Source: a bacterium
GTDB lineage: Bacteria > Fidelibacterota > UBA8477 > JABMPR01
Length of the DNA: 49,180 nt
Assembly (NCBI GenBank): GCA_013202895.1
Contig: JABMPR010000048.1
Coordinates: 1-49,180 of the forward strand
Direction: 5' to 3'
This document shows, piece by piece, positions 8,136-17,997 of the stretch; the stretch's first letter is position 1, and each line of letters begins with the position of its first letter. The notes beneath the pieces are model-generated. The model was given only the letters and a program-made list of their open reading frames with translations. It ran no database searches and was not told the origin of the DNA. A program made the position numbers and the translations under genes.

Positions 8136-8163
8136 AAAAGGCGCAGGATACTCTACGCCTTTT
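8136..8163 (-). terminator. Intrinsic terminator after the C25 peptidase gene
   Basis: AAAAGGCG (8136-8143) pairs with CGCCTTTT (8156-8163), extended inward by partial pairing. On the minus strand the hairpin is followed by TTTTTC. It lies 27 bp beyond the peptidase stop codon. In the 279 bp between the peptidase stop and the start of the DUF2723 gene I see nothing else convincing. Confidence 0.8.
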
Positions 8164-8190
8164 ATGCATTCGTCTAGATTGATTTAATAC

Positions 8191-11100
8191 CTACTTCATC
8201 AACATCAGCTTTAAGACTACAGTATTATCACCAGAAATAATGCGACAGAAATACAAGCCAGACTCTATGTTTCGACCATCACTCGCAGCTCCGTCCCAGC
8301 TTAATTCATAATGTCCAGCAGCTTGGGGGGCATTTTGGAGTGTTTCAATCTCACGACCTTGAATGTCAAATATCTGGACACTTACAACACCGGCCCTTGG
8401 AAGATCATAGCTAATTGTAGTTCGAGGATTAAACGGATTGGGGAAGTTTGGATATACCAGAAACTGTTCTGGTAAGCCTAATCGACCGACATCAACCGTA
8501 AGGACCTGACCTCCGGCAAACGCAACCTGGAGTTTCAGGATTTTGAAGTCTGAGTTCACCTGACCAAGTCGAAGTTGGGCAGCCGCTTTGGCGGCATCTA
8601 GAGCATAAATGACAACCCGAGTGACTCCTTCTGAGCTGATCTGTACCAGATGATAGCCATCAAGATCAGCGGCTAGCAGTCCCTGATAGCTAAGATCAAT
8701 TGCCAGAATGCGTGCATCACTTGCCAGGAAAAGCATATTATCGCTTAAGCGAGCTTCCAGAGTTTCAACCATTGTGAAGCGTCCGAGGTGATCACCCATA
8801 ATGATATCAACCAGTAATACAAGATCACCAATATCAATCTCCCCATCACCATTCACATCAGCACAAAACAGCTCGTATTCCTGGGCAACTGCACCTTGTC
8901 CAAGAATGATATTCACCAGGCGGATAATATCCTGGACATTAATCTGGGCATCGGCAGTGACGTCCCCAATGATACTGCCCGGGACCTCGGACAAGGGCAA
9001 AACAATGAAGTCAATCCAGGCGCAATCTGATCCTGAAGAGCCCGAAAAATTCTTGCTATACTTCCAGGTCAACTCGTGTGCTCCGCCGGAAAGGATATAG
9101 TTTGCTTCATTCCAGGGGATTTCTCCCTGCCAGTTGGCCATTTCCGCACCATCAATCAAAAATTGGAGACCATCAGAACCTGCTTCAGAGGATACCATAT
9201 AATTAAAGCGCAATATGGCATCATCATCAACATCTATAAAAAGGCTCATCTCAGAATTCTGACTATTATTGATATTTCCTGAACGGGCTGAATATTGACC
9301 TTCATAGAACTCACTGTTGTCAATCACCCAGTTTTGATGACCAGCAAAAAGCCAATCAAAAGCGTCAAAATCAGCACTTTCAAAATCTTCCACCACCAGC
9401 CCGGCCACCAGCGTGAATGTTCCACCTGCTGTATATCCCAGATCACCTTCCAGCGACCATTCAAATTCAATTTCCTGCCCTGGTGGAGTGGCATATTCAA
9501 GATCAATGGAAAATGAACAAAAATCCAGGCTGCCAGCAGCAAAACCATCAAGCGTGGTTACAGGTCCAAGTGAAGCCACAAAGGGGTTACCACTTGATAA
9601 TGAGATATTCGCAGAAGTGAGCCCGGAGCCACCGAGATTGTTGAGGCACAATTCTAAATCGGCTGATTCACCGATATCAAGTCGGCCATTCCCAGCATCC
9701 AGAACCGTAACATAATCGAGGATAATAGAAGGTGCATTTAGGGTAAGTACAATCTCGGAGTCCCAGAAATCAACACCATTATCCATGAGGATAGAAACTA
9801 CTACCCCATGACCATCAGGCGCAGCATCAGAAATAATCAATTCAAAAGGACCCTGGGCGAAAACTTCATCAGCAGCTAATGGACCAGAATTGATAAAATC
9901 TTCACCAAGCGTCACGTATTCATCCTCCAGCGAGATGAGACAATTTACCGTTTCGCAAACATCCGCTCCCACGTTATGAATCTGGATATCCATTTCAACG
10001 GACTCTCCAAAATCGAGGATACCATTTCCATTTCCGTCAACTCCATCGCTTATTTCAAACCCTTCAACCACAAGCCAGGGACCTGCGGGTGAAATGATAA
10101 GTAATTCTGCTTGCCAGGGAATAAGGTTCTGGCCGGTTATGATTAGCATACAGGTGTCGACCTCAGTGAGTGGTTCAAAAGTCAATGTTGTCGTACCAAA
10201 CGCTGATAGTGGTGCTGTCGCCAGCAATTCACCATGTTTGCTCAGGCTGACCACGGCATTGTTGATTTCACCAGCAGAAACTTCGATTTGTGAGCTTCCC
10301 AGGATCAGAACATCAGGGGTTGTTACACCAGATACAGTCTCAGGAATTCGAGTTCTCATGGGCATGCTGGGATCCCCAAATATGTGCCAGGTGGCATACA
10401 TCTCGAAACCGCCAGTGCCATATTCATCGATCATCTGTGCTGATCCGGAAAACATAAGAGCACCTATCGTCATGTGGGCATCGGCAGCCAGAAGATCTAC
10501 AAATTCATCCTGTGCGCACATGGGTGGAGCCCAGGACTGATTGATTGTGGAGGCGTACATGGCAACTGCTCCCCGTTGATCCCCAGCCGTCCCTGCTCGT
10601 AACCAGGCCTCGGCAAAACAGGTTGTCGATTGAAAATTGCCATTAACACAAGCAACAGAAACAATAACAGGCAGTTTCCCTGTATTATTCAGGCTGGCGA
10701 CATTTGAGCTTGAAAATCCTGTAGTGGACCAGGCATTTGTTGATCCATGACCAACATAATTGATAAGTCCCCGTCCTTCATTGACCCCCGAAGAAACCAT
10801 CGAAACACTGGCAGACGGATCATAGATCTGATCCACCGGGTCATAACCATATCCAAGCAGGTCTGTTCGGATATTATCCATATGTTCAATATCAGCTTCT
10901 CCATCATCACCAATTCCGGCGCCTTCAGCTGAAGCGAGCCCCATGGCTTTCTGATACCAATCACCAAAAGGGTCTGGATTTGCTTCATAATCAATAATCT
11001 TAGCAACCTGGGTTTCCACCTGGCTTACAGTACTGGCTGATAATCTTCCCACAAAAATATCCGGGTATTGATCCCCATTTCCACCATCGAGAAGAGCATA

Positions 11101-12078
11101 TGATGGATCAGAGGCAGCCCCGGATGAGATGGCTGGAACAACATCAGGCCCGTCTCCAACAATCAGTAGAAAGGTGAGTCCTTCCAGGGATGAATAGCGA
11201 GCTTGAACAGCATTTAAAATGGCAGAAGCGTTGTTTCCGATCTCAGAAACTGCAATAATCTCGGTTGAAAGCCCCCGCGTTTGTTTCCAATCAACCAGAG
11301 GCAACACAGCATCATAGAAGCCATCCGCTGTAATGATCAACATATTTCCGATCTCAACTGGCAGGTCATAAAAAATCGAGAAGGGATCGAAATTTATAAA
11401 ATGATTTTTATATACCGGGAGGAAACCACGGTGAACGCTTGTTGTTGACCTGGATTTAATCCCTTTCTGAGCAGGACCGTCTGCTTCCAGGTTGAGGCGC
11501 AAATGGGTGTATACACGTAATATTCCACTAATCGGATTATAACGAAAAGGGTGAATCTGTACTACAGCTCCACGCAAATCCCGCATGACATAGGGATCAC
11601 TTAAAGTGGCGATCTGCTCTGGGTAAAAAGCATCATTCTGATACTCCTCACCAAATTGAAATTGCACTGATGCAGGATTTATAGTTCGACTTAAATTCCC
11701 CTTGGACGGGACAAGATTTTCAAGCGGAATATCTTGAAAAGCTATAACTTCCACAGTAAGACGCATGTGTGCATCATCTGGAATGATAACACTTCGATAA
11801 TATTTTGGAAGATCAGGCGCTCCTGCTTTTAATATTGGCGTCATCTCGGGTGCTGAAATCAGAAGATGGGGTACTCCCTCGATATCAATTTCGCTTTGAT
11901 AGTATCCCGGTAGATTGAACTCAAGTTCTATTGCTGATAGTTCATTATTGTGGATAATTACAGAAGGCTTATTCGAAGGCTGGTCTTCCAGGCCAATCCA
12001 TTGATTTCTGGCTTGAACCACGTTTGCAGAGATCAATAACAATAGTACGATAATGCGAATTTGTAGCCGAAAAATCAT
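8191..12078 (-). CDS. Secreted gingipain-like cysteine peptidase (C25) with dockerin pair and T9SS sorting domain
   Basis: A 1295-residue secreted protease. A signal peptide (about 1-24) is followed by a gingipain-type propeptide (about 25-235) and a C25 catalytic domain (about 240-575). The His-Cys dyad is visible as His444 in NYVGHGSTN and Cys477 in VSVACVNGNF. Next come Ig/CARDB-like regions (about 590-890, with repeated G.LDFGES/GRLDIGES motifs) and a MAM or jelly-roll-like domain (about 900-1028). Two dockerin-type Ca-binding repeats follow (GDVTADAQINVQDIIRLVNI and ADVNGDGEIDIGDLVLLVDI, about 1038-1096), then a beta-rich segment, then the C-terminal sorting domain (about 1205-1295) starting FPNPFNPRTTISYDLP. 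AGGGG lies 6-8 bp before the ATG at 12078; an ATG 6 bp earlier is the alternative. Export by type IX secretion is inferred. Confidence 0.93.
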   Translation of the reverse strand: MIFRLQIRIIVLLLLISANVVQARNQWIGLEDQPSNKPSVIIHNNELSAIELEFNLPGYYQSEIDIEGVPHLLISAPEMTPILKAGAPDLPKYYRSVIIPDDAHMRLTVEVIAFQDIPLENLVPSKGNLSRTINPASVQFQFGEEYQNDAFYPEQIATLSDPYVMRDLRGAVVQIHPFRYNPISGILRVYTHLRLNLEADGPAQKGIKSRSTTSVHRGFLPVYKNHFINFDPFSIFYDLPVEIGNMLIITADGFYDAVLPLVDWKQTRGLSTEIIAVSEIGNNASAILNAVQARYSSLEGLTFLLIVGDGPDVVPAISSGAASDPSYALLDGGNGDQYPDIFVGRLSASTVSQVETQVAKIIDYEANPDPFGDWYQKAMGLASAEGAGIGDDGEADIEHMDNIRTDLLGYGYDPVDQIYDPSASVSMVSSGVNEGRGLINYVGHGSTNAWSTTGFSSSNVASLNNTGKLPVIVSVACVNGNFQSTTCFAEAWLRAGTAGDQRGAVAMYASTINQSWAPPMCAQDEFVDLLAADAHMTIGALMFSGSAQMIDEYGTGGFEMYATWHIFGDPSMPMRTRIPETVSGVTTPDVLILGSSQIEVSAGEINNAVVSLSKHGELLATAPLSAFGTTTLTFEPLTEVDTCMLIITGQNLIPWQAELLIISPAGPWLVVEGFEISDGVDGNGNGILDFGESVEMDIQIHNVGADVCETVNCLISLEDEYVTLGEDFINSGPLAADEVFAQGPFELIISDAAPDGHGVVVSILMDNGVDFWDSEIVLTLNAPSIILDYVTVLDAGNGRLDIGESADLELCLNNLGGSGLTSANISLSSGNPFVASLGPVTTLDGFAAGSLDFCSFSIDLEYATPPGQEIEFEWSLEGDLGYTAGGTFTLVAGLVVEDFESADFDAFDWLFAGHQNWVIDNSEFYEGQYSARSGNINNSQNSEMSLFIDVDDDAILRFNYMVSSEAGSDGLQFLIDGAEMANWQGEIPWNEANYILSGGAHELTWKYSKNFSGSSGSDCAWIDFIVLPLSEVPGSIIGDVTADAQINVQDIIRLVNIILGQGAVAQEYELFCADVNGDGEIDIGDLVLLVDIIMGDHLGRFTMVETLEARLSDNMLFLASDARILAIDLSYQGLLAADLDGYHLVQISSEGVTRVVIYALDAAKAAAQLRLGQVNSDFKILKLQVAFAGGQVLTVDVGRLGLPEQFLVYPNFPNPFNPRTTISYDLPRAGVVSVQIFDIQGREIETLQNAPQAAGHYELSWDGAASDGRNIESGLYFCRIISGDNTVVLKLMLMK

Positions 12079-12131
12079 GAGCATCCCCTTAGTAAAAAAT
12101 CCAACTTCCTGATTGAAATCATTATGCGCTT

Positions 12132-12159
12132 ATTATAGCTTGTATTTTACATCATTATA
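12132..12159 (-). promoter_or_regulatory. Candidate promoter region of the C25 peptidase gene
   Basis: Two exact TATAAT hexamers read on the minus strand (plus-strand ATTATA at 12132-12137 and 12154-12159), 54 and 76 bp upstream of the chosen ATG in an A/T-rich gap. Neither has a good TTGACA at the standard distance. This lineage's consensus is not known to me, so this is a weak call. Confidence 0.3.
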
Positions 12160-12203
12160 GTTAAAAAAAGTATTATGAATTGTAGCCAGTGTCCTTTCAG
12201 GGT

Positions 12204-12962
12204 CTATTGCTCTGTCAGCGCGTACAGTGCGATCCCGGCTGCAATGGCTGCATTCAGGGATTCTCCACCGCCTCTTTTTTCAATAGCCAGAGCTGTTGTC
12301 AGCTGTAACAAATCAGGGTGTACCCCATGCGACTCAGAACCCACAACCAGAAAAAGTCCCTTTTCAGTCTGAAAATCCTCCAATGCGGTTCCAGACATAT
12401 GTAAAGCAGTTAGCTCGCCTCCAGCTTGTTGCCATGTCAGGGCACTTGCTTTTAGATCCTCACTGTGGTGGATGTTTAAAGAAAGAATAGCGCCCATGCT
12501 GCTGCGAACAACTTTCGGGCTGTAAGCATCAACGCAATCTGGTCCTAGCAGAATATCATCAATCCCAAACCATAATGCGCTGCGAAAAATAGTTCCCATA
12601 TTGCCGGGATCAGCCATGCCGTCCAAGACCAATAAAGTTTTCCCTGATGTTGGCAATGGCAGTAAAGCAGGTCCGGGAATTTTTGATACACAGATGATTC
12701 CCTGAGGGGTTTTGCTATCACTTATTTGTTGAATTTGAGTTGGGCTGGCGACAAAGGGGATTATTTGCTCGGGAAGGGCAAGTTTGTCAAAGCCCTTTGA
12801 GATTATACAGGCTTCAATTTCAAATTGGGACTTAAAAAGTTCTTCACACAGCTTGATTCCTTCAAGGAGGAAGAGAGCTTCATTTTTCCGATTTTTCGAG
12901 CGCTTCAAACCCCTGTAGAAGTTGACCTGAGCTTTGGTCAATAATTTTGGTTGCCCAATCAT
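12204..12962 (-). CDS. SpoU/TrmH-family RNA 2'-O-ribose methyltransferase
   Basis: SAM-dependent methyltransferase of the SPOUT fold that modifies ribose 2'-OH in rRNA or tRNA. The 252-residue protein has an N-terminal substrate-binding region (KNEALFLLEGIKLCEELF) of the SpoU_sub_bind type. The catalytic domain carries all three SPOUT motifs: DPGNMGTIFRSA (Asn121, Arg127), FLVVGSESHGV (about 214-224, Glu220) and GGGESLNAAIAAGI (about 231-244) in the trefoil knot. The RlmB or TsnR-like target cannot be assigned from motifs alone. It is 45 bp downstream of hisS on the same strand, probably cotranscribed. Confidence 0.93.
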   Translation of the reverse strand: MIGQPKLLTKAQVNFYRGLKRSKNRKNEALFLLEGIKLCEELFKSQFEIEACIISKGFDKLALPEQIIPFVASPTQIQQISDSKTPQGIICVSKIPGPALLPLPTSGKTLLVLDGMADPGNMGTIFRSALWFGIDDILLGPDCVDAYSPKVVRSSMGAILSLNIHHSEDLKASALTWQQAGGELTALHMSGTALEDFQTEKGLFLVVGSESHGVHPDLLQLTTALAIEKRGGGESLNAAIAAGIALYALTEQ

Positions 12963-13007
12963 TGCAGTTTAACCCTCGAAGTGTTTGCTAATGACCTGGT
13001 CACAGAG

Positions 13008-14273
13008 TTATGCGTCCTTGATAATCACCTCTGCCACTTTTTCAATTGCGACAGTGGTTTGTTTGCCTGATTCAAAATTCTTCAGCTGAACAACACCCTG
13101 AGAAAATTCATCCTCACCCAGAATTGCTACATATCTGGCACCTTGACGGTTGGCTTCACGCATCTGAGCCTTCATACTACGCCTCAGAGTGTCAGCATCG
13201 CAACTCAAACCTGCTGATCGCCAATTTCGAATGATTCCAGGTGTTTCAGTTCGGAGATCAGACCCGGTCACAACCAGAAATAGATCCAGAACAGGATCTG
13301 TAGAGAGAGGCTTTATTGCATCAACCACCAACAGCAGTCTTTCTATTCCAGAAGCCCACCCAATGGCTGGAACATCGCTTCCACCGAGCTCTTTGACCAA
13401 ATCGTTATATCGCCCACCTCCACAAATAGCATCTTGGGCGCCAAGAGCATCACTGGTAAATTCAAAAATAGTATGGGTATAATAATCCAGGCCACGAACC
13501 AATAAATCATCTTGAAAGTAAGGAATAACCATCTTATCCAACATTGCTAAAACCTCTTCATAATGAGCAGCTGAGGATTCATTCAAACAGTCCCGGATTT
13601 TTGGGGCATTCTTTATTATTTCTCTGTCGTTGGGAGCTTTACTATCCAGAATTCTAAGGGGATTGGATTCAAAACGATTTCGACTGGTCTCTGATAATTT
13701 ATTTAGCTGGGGCATTAAATAGTCTCGCAATGCACTTCGATAAGCTGCTCTACTCTCGCTATCACCCACACTGTTAATTTTCAAGGTTACGGATTTTTCA
13801 ATTCCCAGCTCACGCAATAATGCATAAAAGAGGTCGATAATCTCTACATCCTGTTCAGGGTTGGGCGAACCTATGGCTTCCGCACCTAATTGCCAGAACT
13901 GGCGATAACGACCCTTTTGCGGACGCTCCTGACGAAACATGGGACCTTCGTACCATAATTTTTGTACGGGGGAGACCTGCTGAAGATTATTCTGAATGTA
14001 ACTCCGGACCACACCAGCGGTAAGTTCGGGACGTAGGGTAAGAGATAAACCGCCCATGTCGGAGAAAGTGTACATCTCCTTTGAGACAATATCAGTGTCT
14101 TCACCAACTCCCCTGGCGAAAAGGTCTGTTTTTTCAAAGATAGGAGGTCTGATTTCGCCATAGGCGTATCCTGCCATTACATTCTGAATAATTGTTTCCA
14201 AGGCTTGCCATTGTCTCACTTCAGCAGGGAGAATATCATTGACACCTTTTACTCTTTGAACTTTATCAGGCAT
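13008..14273 (-). CDS. hisS: Histidyl-tRNA synthetase
   Basis: Class II aminoacyl-tRNA synthetase charging tRNA-His. The 421-residue length is normal. Visible class II and HisRS motifs: the N-terminal GVNDILPAEVRQW, motif 2 with TLRPELTAGVVRSY and MFRQERPQKGRYRQFWQLG, the histidine-binding LVRGLDYYTHTIFEF, GGGRYNDLVKELGG, and motif 3 GWASGIERLLL. The C-terminal anticodon-binding domain is complete (SMKAQMREANRQGARYVAIL). No strong Shine-Dalgarno is seen. It sits between the DUF2007 gene (upstream) and the SpoU methyltransferase gene. Confidence 0.97.
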   Translation of the reverse strand: MPDKVQRVKGVNDILPAEVRQWQALETIIQNVMAGYAYGEIRPPIFEKTDLFARGVGEDTDIVSKEMYTFSDMGGLSLTLRPELTAGVVRSYIQNNLQQVSPVQKLWYEGPMFRQERPQKGRYRQFWQLGAEAIGSPNPEQDVEIIDLFYALLRELGIEKSVTLKINSVGDSESRAAYRSALRDYLMPQLNKLSETSRNRFESNPLRILDSKAPNDREIIKNAPKIRDCLNESSAAHYEEVLAMLDKMVIPYFQDDLLVRGLDYYTHTIFEFTSDALGAQDAICGGGRYNDLVKELGGSDVPAIGWASGIERLLLVVDAIKPLSTDPVLDLFLVVTGSDLRTETPGIIRNWRSAGLSCDADTLRRSMKAQMREANRQGARYVAILGEDEFSQGVVQLKNFESGKQTTVAIEKVAEVIIKDA

Positions 14274-14457
14274 GGGTTTTTAAACCTTTATTGTGTTAAT
14301 CTTTATTGTCGGGCCAATATAGAAACGAGGTCTATAAGTAGGCATTTATTCTATTATCAACTTTTGGTTATATCAAAACGGGGTCGCTGTGGCCTCATCA
14401 CTAAAGCAGATTGGGAGCTGTTCGCACACGGCGAAAATTGTGAAAGGAATTTGTCGG

Positions 14458-14715
14458 TTATTCTTCCTCTTCTTCAGGCTCGAAGTCAATGGCGTCCAAA
14501 ACAGCTGTCGCCTCAGATAGTTTTTCTTCCGGTACGAATAAAGTTGCTTGATTCCCAGCCAGCGAAACAGAATGCGCACCCAGACCCGAAGCCAACATGC
14601 TGCGTTTGATCTCACAGGGAATATCGGCATTATTTAGTGCCTCACATAACATCTCAGCGGTGATATCACCCTCGACAACGCGCAGGGGGACCCAGGGTTT
14701 ATGTGTTGATTGCAT
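14458..14715 (-). CDS. DUF2007 domain-containing small protein
   Basis: An 85-residue cytoplasmic protein with the DUF2007 ('putative signal transducing protein') fold: an N-terminal strand (WVPLRVVEG), a helix (TAEMLCEALNNADIPCEI), a variable loop and a second strand-helix unit (TLFVPEEKLSEATAVLDAI). It ends in a run of five Glu. A good GGGAGG lies 9 bp before the ATG. It is upstream of hisS on the same strand, with 184 bp between them. The function of the family is unknown. Confidence 0.85.
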   Translation of the reverse strand: MQSTHKPWVPLRVVEGDITAEMLCEALNNADIPCEIKRSMLASGLGAHSVSLAGNQATLFVPEEKLSEATAVLDAIDFEPEEEEE

Positions 14716-14917
14716 GATAATGACCTCCCGATTATAGTTAGTACCTGAAAGTAACCTAAATTAGGAAAATATCATCCCTTTATCCAATAGGATATCGAGC
14801 AATTCATCAAGAAAAAAGATCTTTGCTGCTAACCTAATCACGATACGAAATGATGGATTCTGACAAAAACCCAATTATTATCAGAGGCTTGGTCGGGGGT
14901 GATGAAAGGTTAATTGG

Positions 14918-17491
14918 GTGAAGCCCAACGAAATAGAACATATTTTGCATACGCGGATACTTTCAAAAGTATCCAAGCCAGGTCGATACCTGGGTAATGA
15001 ACACAATATTATAACCAAAAACTGGGATAATCTCAATGCAAGCATGGCGCTGGCTTTTCCCGATGTCTATGATACCGCCATGCCCTATAACGGGTTTCAG
15101 ATTCTGTATCATATTCTAAATCGGGAAAATGATATTGCAGCTGAGCGTGTGAACGCTCCCTGGCCAGATATGGAAGCCCTGATGCGTGAGCATGGATTGC
15201 CCCTGCACAGTCTCGAAACCAAACGCCAGCTGCGCGATTTTGACATTATAGGTTTTTCTCTGCCATACGATCTGCTCTATACTAACATCATCAATATGCT
15301 GGATTTATCTGAGATCCCGATCTGGACCAGGGATCGCAAAGATGAAGATCCATTCATCATAGCCGGGGGGACAAATGCCTATAACCCTGAACCTGTCGCT
15401 GATTTTTTTGATTTGGTGGTCATTGGTGATGCAGAAGAACTCATTGTAGAATTGGTCCGCCGAATTGGGAGGGGGCGCCGGAATGGGCTCCCTCGTAGAC
15501 AAATTCTGGAAGAATTGGTCAACATGCCTGAAGGAATTTATGTCCCGGAATTTTATGATTTTAAATTTGAAAAATCAGGCAAACTGCAATCTATCAACAG
15601 GACATTTAAAAAGGCTCCTGAACGTGTCAAATCAGCCAAGATTCCTATTCTGGATGCCGGGAATTATCCAGTAAAACCAATCGTTCCAATTGTGGAAACA
15701 GCTCAGGATAGATTTGCCCTGGAAGTCATGCGTGGCTGTACCCAGGGCTGCAGATTCTGTCACGCCGGTATGGTCTATCGTCCAGTACGTGAACGCAAGC
15801 CAGAAGAATTAATTGAATCAGCCAAAAATACCCTCCAGGCAACCGGTCAAAAAAACCTGTCGCTTCTGTCTCTATCAACCAGTGATTATACCGGATTGAG
15901 TGAGGTGGTTGAGGGCATGAAGCCATATTTGAGAGAAAACCGAGTTTCTGTTTCATTCCCATCAATGCGACTTGATAGTTTTACCAGGGAAATTGCCAGC
16001 ATTGCTGCTGAAGAAAGAAAATCTGGATTAACCTTTGCCCCAGAGGCTGGAACCTGGCGTATGCGAAGGGTCATCAATAAACTTATTAGTGATGAAGATT
16101 TGTATTCCTCAGTCCAAATCGCCCTGGATGGCGGCTGGAAAACCTTAAAATTCTATTTCATGTTAGGTCTGCCAACTGAGACCCAGGCTGATCTACAAGG
16201 AATTATAAATTTGATTAATGATGTTCGTGATATGGCGAAAACATATGGTAGAATTAAGATCAATGTCACGCTCTCCTCGTTTATCCCGAAACCTGAGACA
16301 CCTTTCCAGTGGGAAGCTCAGGATAGTAAAGAGGTTATTAGAGAAAAAATTGATTTCCTCATGCAACACCTGAAGCAGAAGAATGTACGCGCTTCTTATA
16401 GAGACCCAAAATATTCTGAAATCGAAGGAATTATCTCTCGCGGAGACCGTCGACTCTCACAGGCAATCTATTTTGCCTGGAAGGATGGAGCTCGCTTCGA
16501 CAGTTGGGGTGATTTTTTTCGCTATGAGCGTTGGATGAAGGCCTTTGAACAAGCTGGAGTTGATCCAGACTTCTATCTGCGGGAACGGAACGATTTGGAA
16601 TTGCTTCCCTGGGATGTGGTTGATAATGGGATATTGAAAAAGTTCTTACGGCGTGAGAAACGCAAGGCTTATCAAGAAGCCACAGTCGTGGACTGTAGGG
16701 ATGGTTGTATCGCATGCGGGGTCTGTGATTTTGATGAACTCATCATGCGAATTGCGGCAGAGGGAACCAGCGGTGAATCAAAACTAAAACCGGCACCCTT
16801 TGTAGCGCGGGAAAAAGAGCCTGAACCTGATTTAAAAAACGATACACCAGTTCATACAGCACGACTAAAATTCTCAAAAACAGGCCTGGCCAGCTATCTG
16901 GGTCACCTTGATGTACAAAACTCATTTATCCGGGCAATTAGCCTGGCTGATATCCCAGTGGTGTACTCACAGGGCTTTAACCGGCGCCCCCGAATTTCTA
17001 CGGGTCCAGCATTACCCCTGGGCTATACATCAGAAAGCGAGTATCTTGACATTCTCACCTTCCGACCAATCCCAAGCATAATTGAAGACCTGAATACCCA
17101 CTTACCCAGCGGGATCATAGTCCAGGATGTGGTGTGGCATGCAGGACGAATCAACGCTCTCACGGGTCAAATTTCCACGGTTAAGCAACGTATTGATTTT
17201 GAAGAGCTTCCAGCGGAACCGTCATTGGAAGCAATGAAACAGAACTTTGAAAGACGAAAAAATGTGTATATTGAACGCGAGCGAAAGCGTCGCATAATAT
17301 CTCTGGATATAAAAGCCTATATCCAGTCTATTGAAATAAAGGGCAATAGCCTCGAGGTAACCACCCTCGTTCAGAATGGCAAGGGAATCCGGTTAAACGA
17401 ATTCCTGCCCGTGTTTTTTGATGTTCCGATCGAAGGCTTACCCATCCATACCGTTCACCGACAAGCGGTTTTCATGAATGAAACGGTATAA
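14918..17491 (+). CDS. TIGR03960-type radical SAM protein fused to DUF2344 (TIGR03936)
   Basis: An 857-residue two-part protein. The first part (about 1-600) is a B12-binding-like region followed by a radical SAM domain with the Fe-S motif RGCTQGCRFCHAG (Cys274, Cys278, Cys281). A further Cys-rich segment, DCRDGCIACGVCDF, follows at about 592-605. The second part (about 645-857) is DUF2344, starting TARLKFSKTGLASYLGHLD and including SQGFNRRPRISTGPALPLGY. This fused architecture is found widely and often sits beside rng, as here. Its reaction is not established; RNA modification or a ribosome-linked role is inferred from that neighbourhood. The start is GTG at 14918 with AAAGG about 8 bp upstream. 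Confidence 0.92.
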   Translation: MKPNEIEHILHTRILSKVSKPGRYLGNEHNIITKNWDNLNASMALAFPDVYDTAMPYNGFQILYHILNRENDIAAERVNAPWPDMEALMREHGLPLHSLETKRQLRDFDIIGFSLPYDLLYTNIINMLDLSEIPIWTRDRKDEDPFIIAGGTNAYNPEPVADFFDLVVIGDAEELIVELVRRIGRGRRNGLPRRQILEELVNMPEGIYVPEFYDFKFEKSGKLQSINRTFKKAPERVKSAKIPILDAGNYPVKPIVPIVETAQDRFALEVMRGCTQGCRFCHAGMVYRPVRERKPEELIESAKNTLQATGQKNLSLLSLSTSDYTGLSEVVEGMKPYLRENRVSVSFPSMRLDSFTREIASIAAEERKSGLTFAPEAGTWRMRRVINKLISDEDLYSSVQIALDGGWKTLKFYFMLGLPTETQADLQGIINLINDVRDMAKTYGRIKINVTLSSFIPKPETPFQWEAQDSKEVIREKIDFLMQHLKQKNVRASYRDPKYSEIEGIISRGDRRLSQAIYFAWKDGARFDSWGDFFRYERWMKAFEQAGVDPDFYLRERNDLELLPWDVVDNGILKKFLRREKRKAYQEATVVDCRDGCIACGVCDFDELIMRIAAEGTSGESKLKPAPFVAREKEPEPDLKNDTPVHTARLKFSKTGLASYLGHLDVQNSFIRAISLADIPVVYSQGFNRRPRISTGPALPLGYTSESEYLDILTFRPIPSIIEDLNTHLPSGIIVQDVVWHAGRINALTGQISTVKQRIDFEELPAEPSLEAMKQNFERRKNVYIERERKRRIISLDIKAYIQSIEIKGNSLEVTTLVQNGKGIRLNEFLPVFFDVPIEGLPIHTVHRQAVFMNETV

Positions 17492-17997
17492 GGGGCATGG
17501 CGATCGGGTTTAGGAAGTAGTGATAAGAACCTGTTCAGGACCAATAACCTCGTTGAATAGCGGTTTATCCATGTTTGTTCTTAAGAACAACCCCGGCATT
17601 TGACTGGTGGGATATTCTGATAAATTGTGTGCTGATGAATCCATGAATAGGTCAACACGTACCCGCTTTAATAAATTGATACTTAAGTAGGGCTATGCTT
17701 ATCACCACAGGAATTTAGAGGTAGATATTGATAAATCTACCTCATGAAAAAGGCAAGCCATTGGGCTGCCAGAACCAGAATTGGTAAAAGAAATTACTCG
17801 CTTCGATGAAAATATTCCGAATCGAGAATGCGCAAGATCCTACAGGTCGGGCTGAGAATAAGCCCTCTTCCACAGAGTAAGCGCAGCAAAATTTTTTGTG
17901 ATCGGCTCATTCAAATGAAATGCATGAGTCTTCGTTGGGATAAATCATCTCAACCTTCTTCTTTTACCCATTCGAAATACAGTTAAGGAATTTGGAA
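17492..17997. other. 500-bp gap upstream of rng: palindrome, hairpin and a weak minus-strand ORF
   Basis: No recognised gene. It holds a 16-bp perfect palindrome at 17575-17590 (TTGTTC-TTAA-GAACAA) and a 9-bp perfect hairpin at 17718-17743 (GAGGTAGAT/ATCTACCTC, 8-nt loop). A minus-strand frame of 44 codons (ATG at 17644, stop at 17510) has protein-like composition, including the segment SQMPGLFLRTNMDKPLFNEV. The open frame extends a further 15 or so codons upstream of that ATG. No homologue is recognised and no ribosome-binding site is seen, so it may be a gene remnant or chance. The gap probably also holds the rng promoter, which I cannot place. Confidence 0.4.
17575..17590. promoter_or_regulatory. 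16-bp perfect palindrome (possible operator)
   Basis: TTGTTCTTAAGAACAA is its own reverse complement with no mismatch. It lies in the non-coding gap 84 bp after the radical SAM gene and about 410 bp before rng. No regulator can be named from the sequence. Confidence 0.3.
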
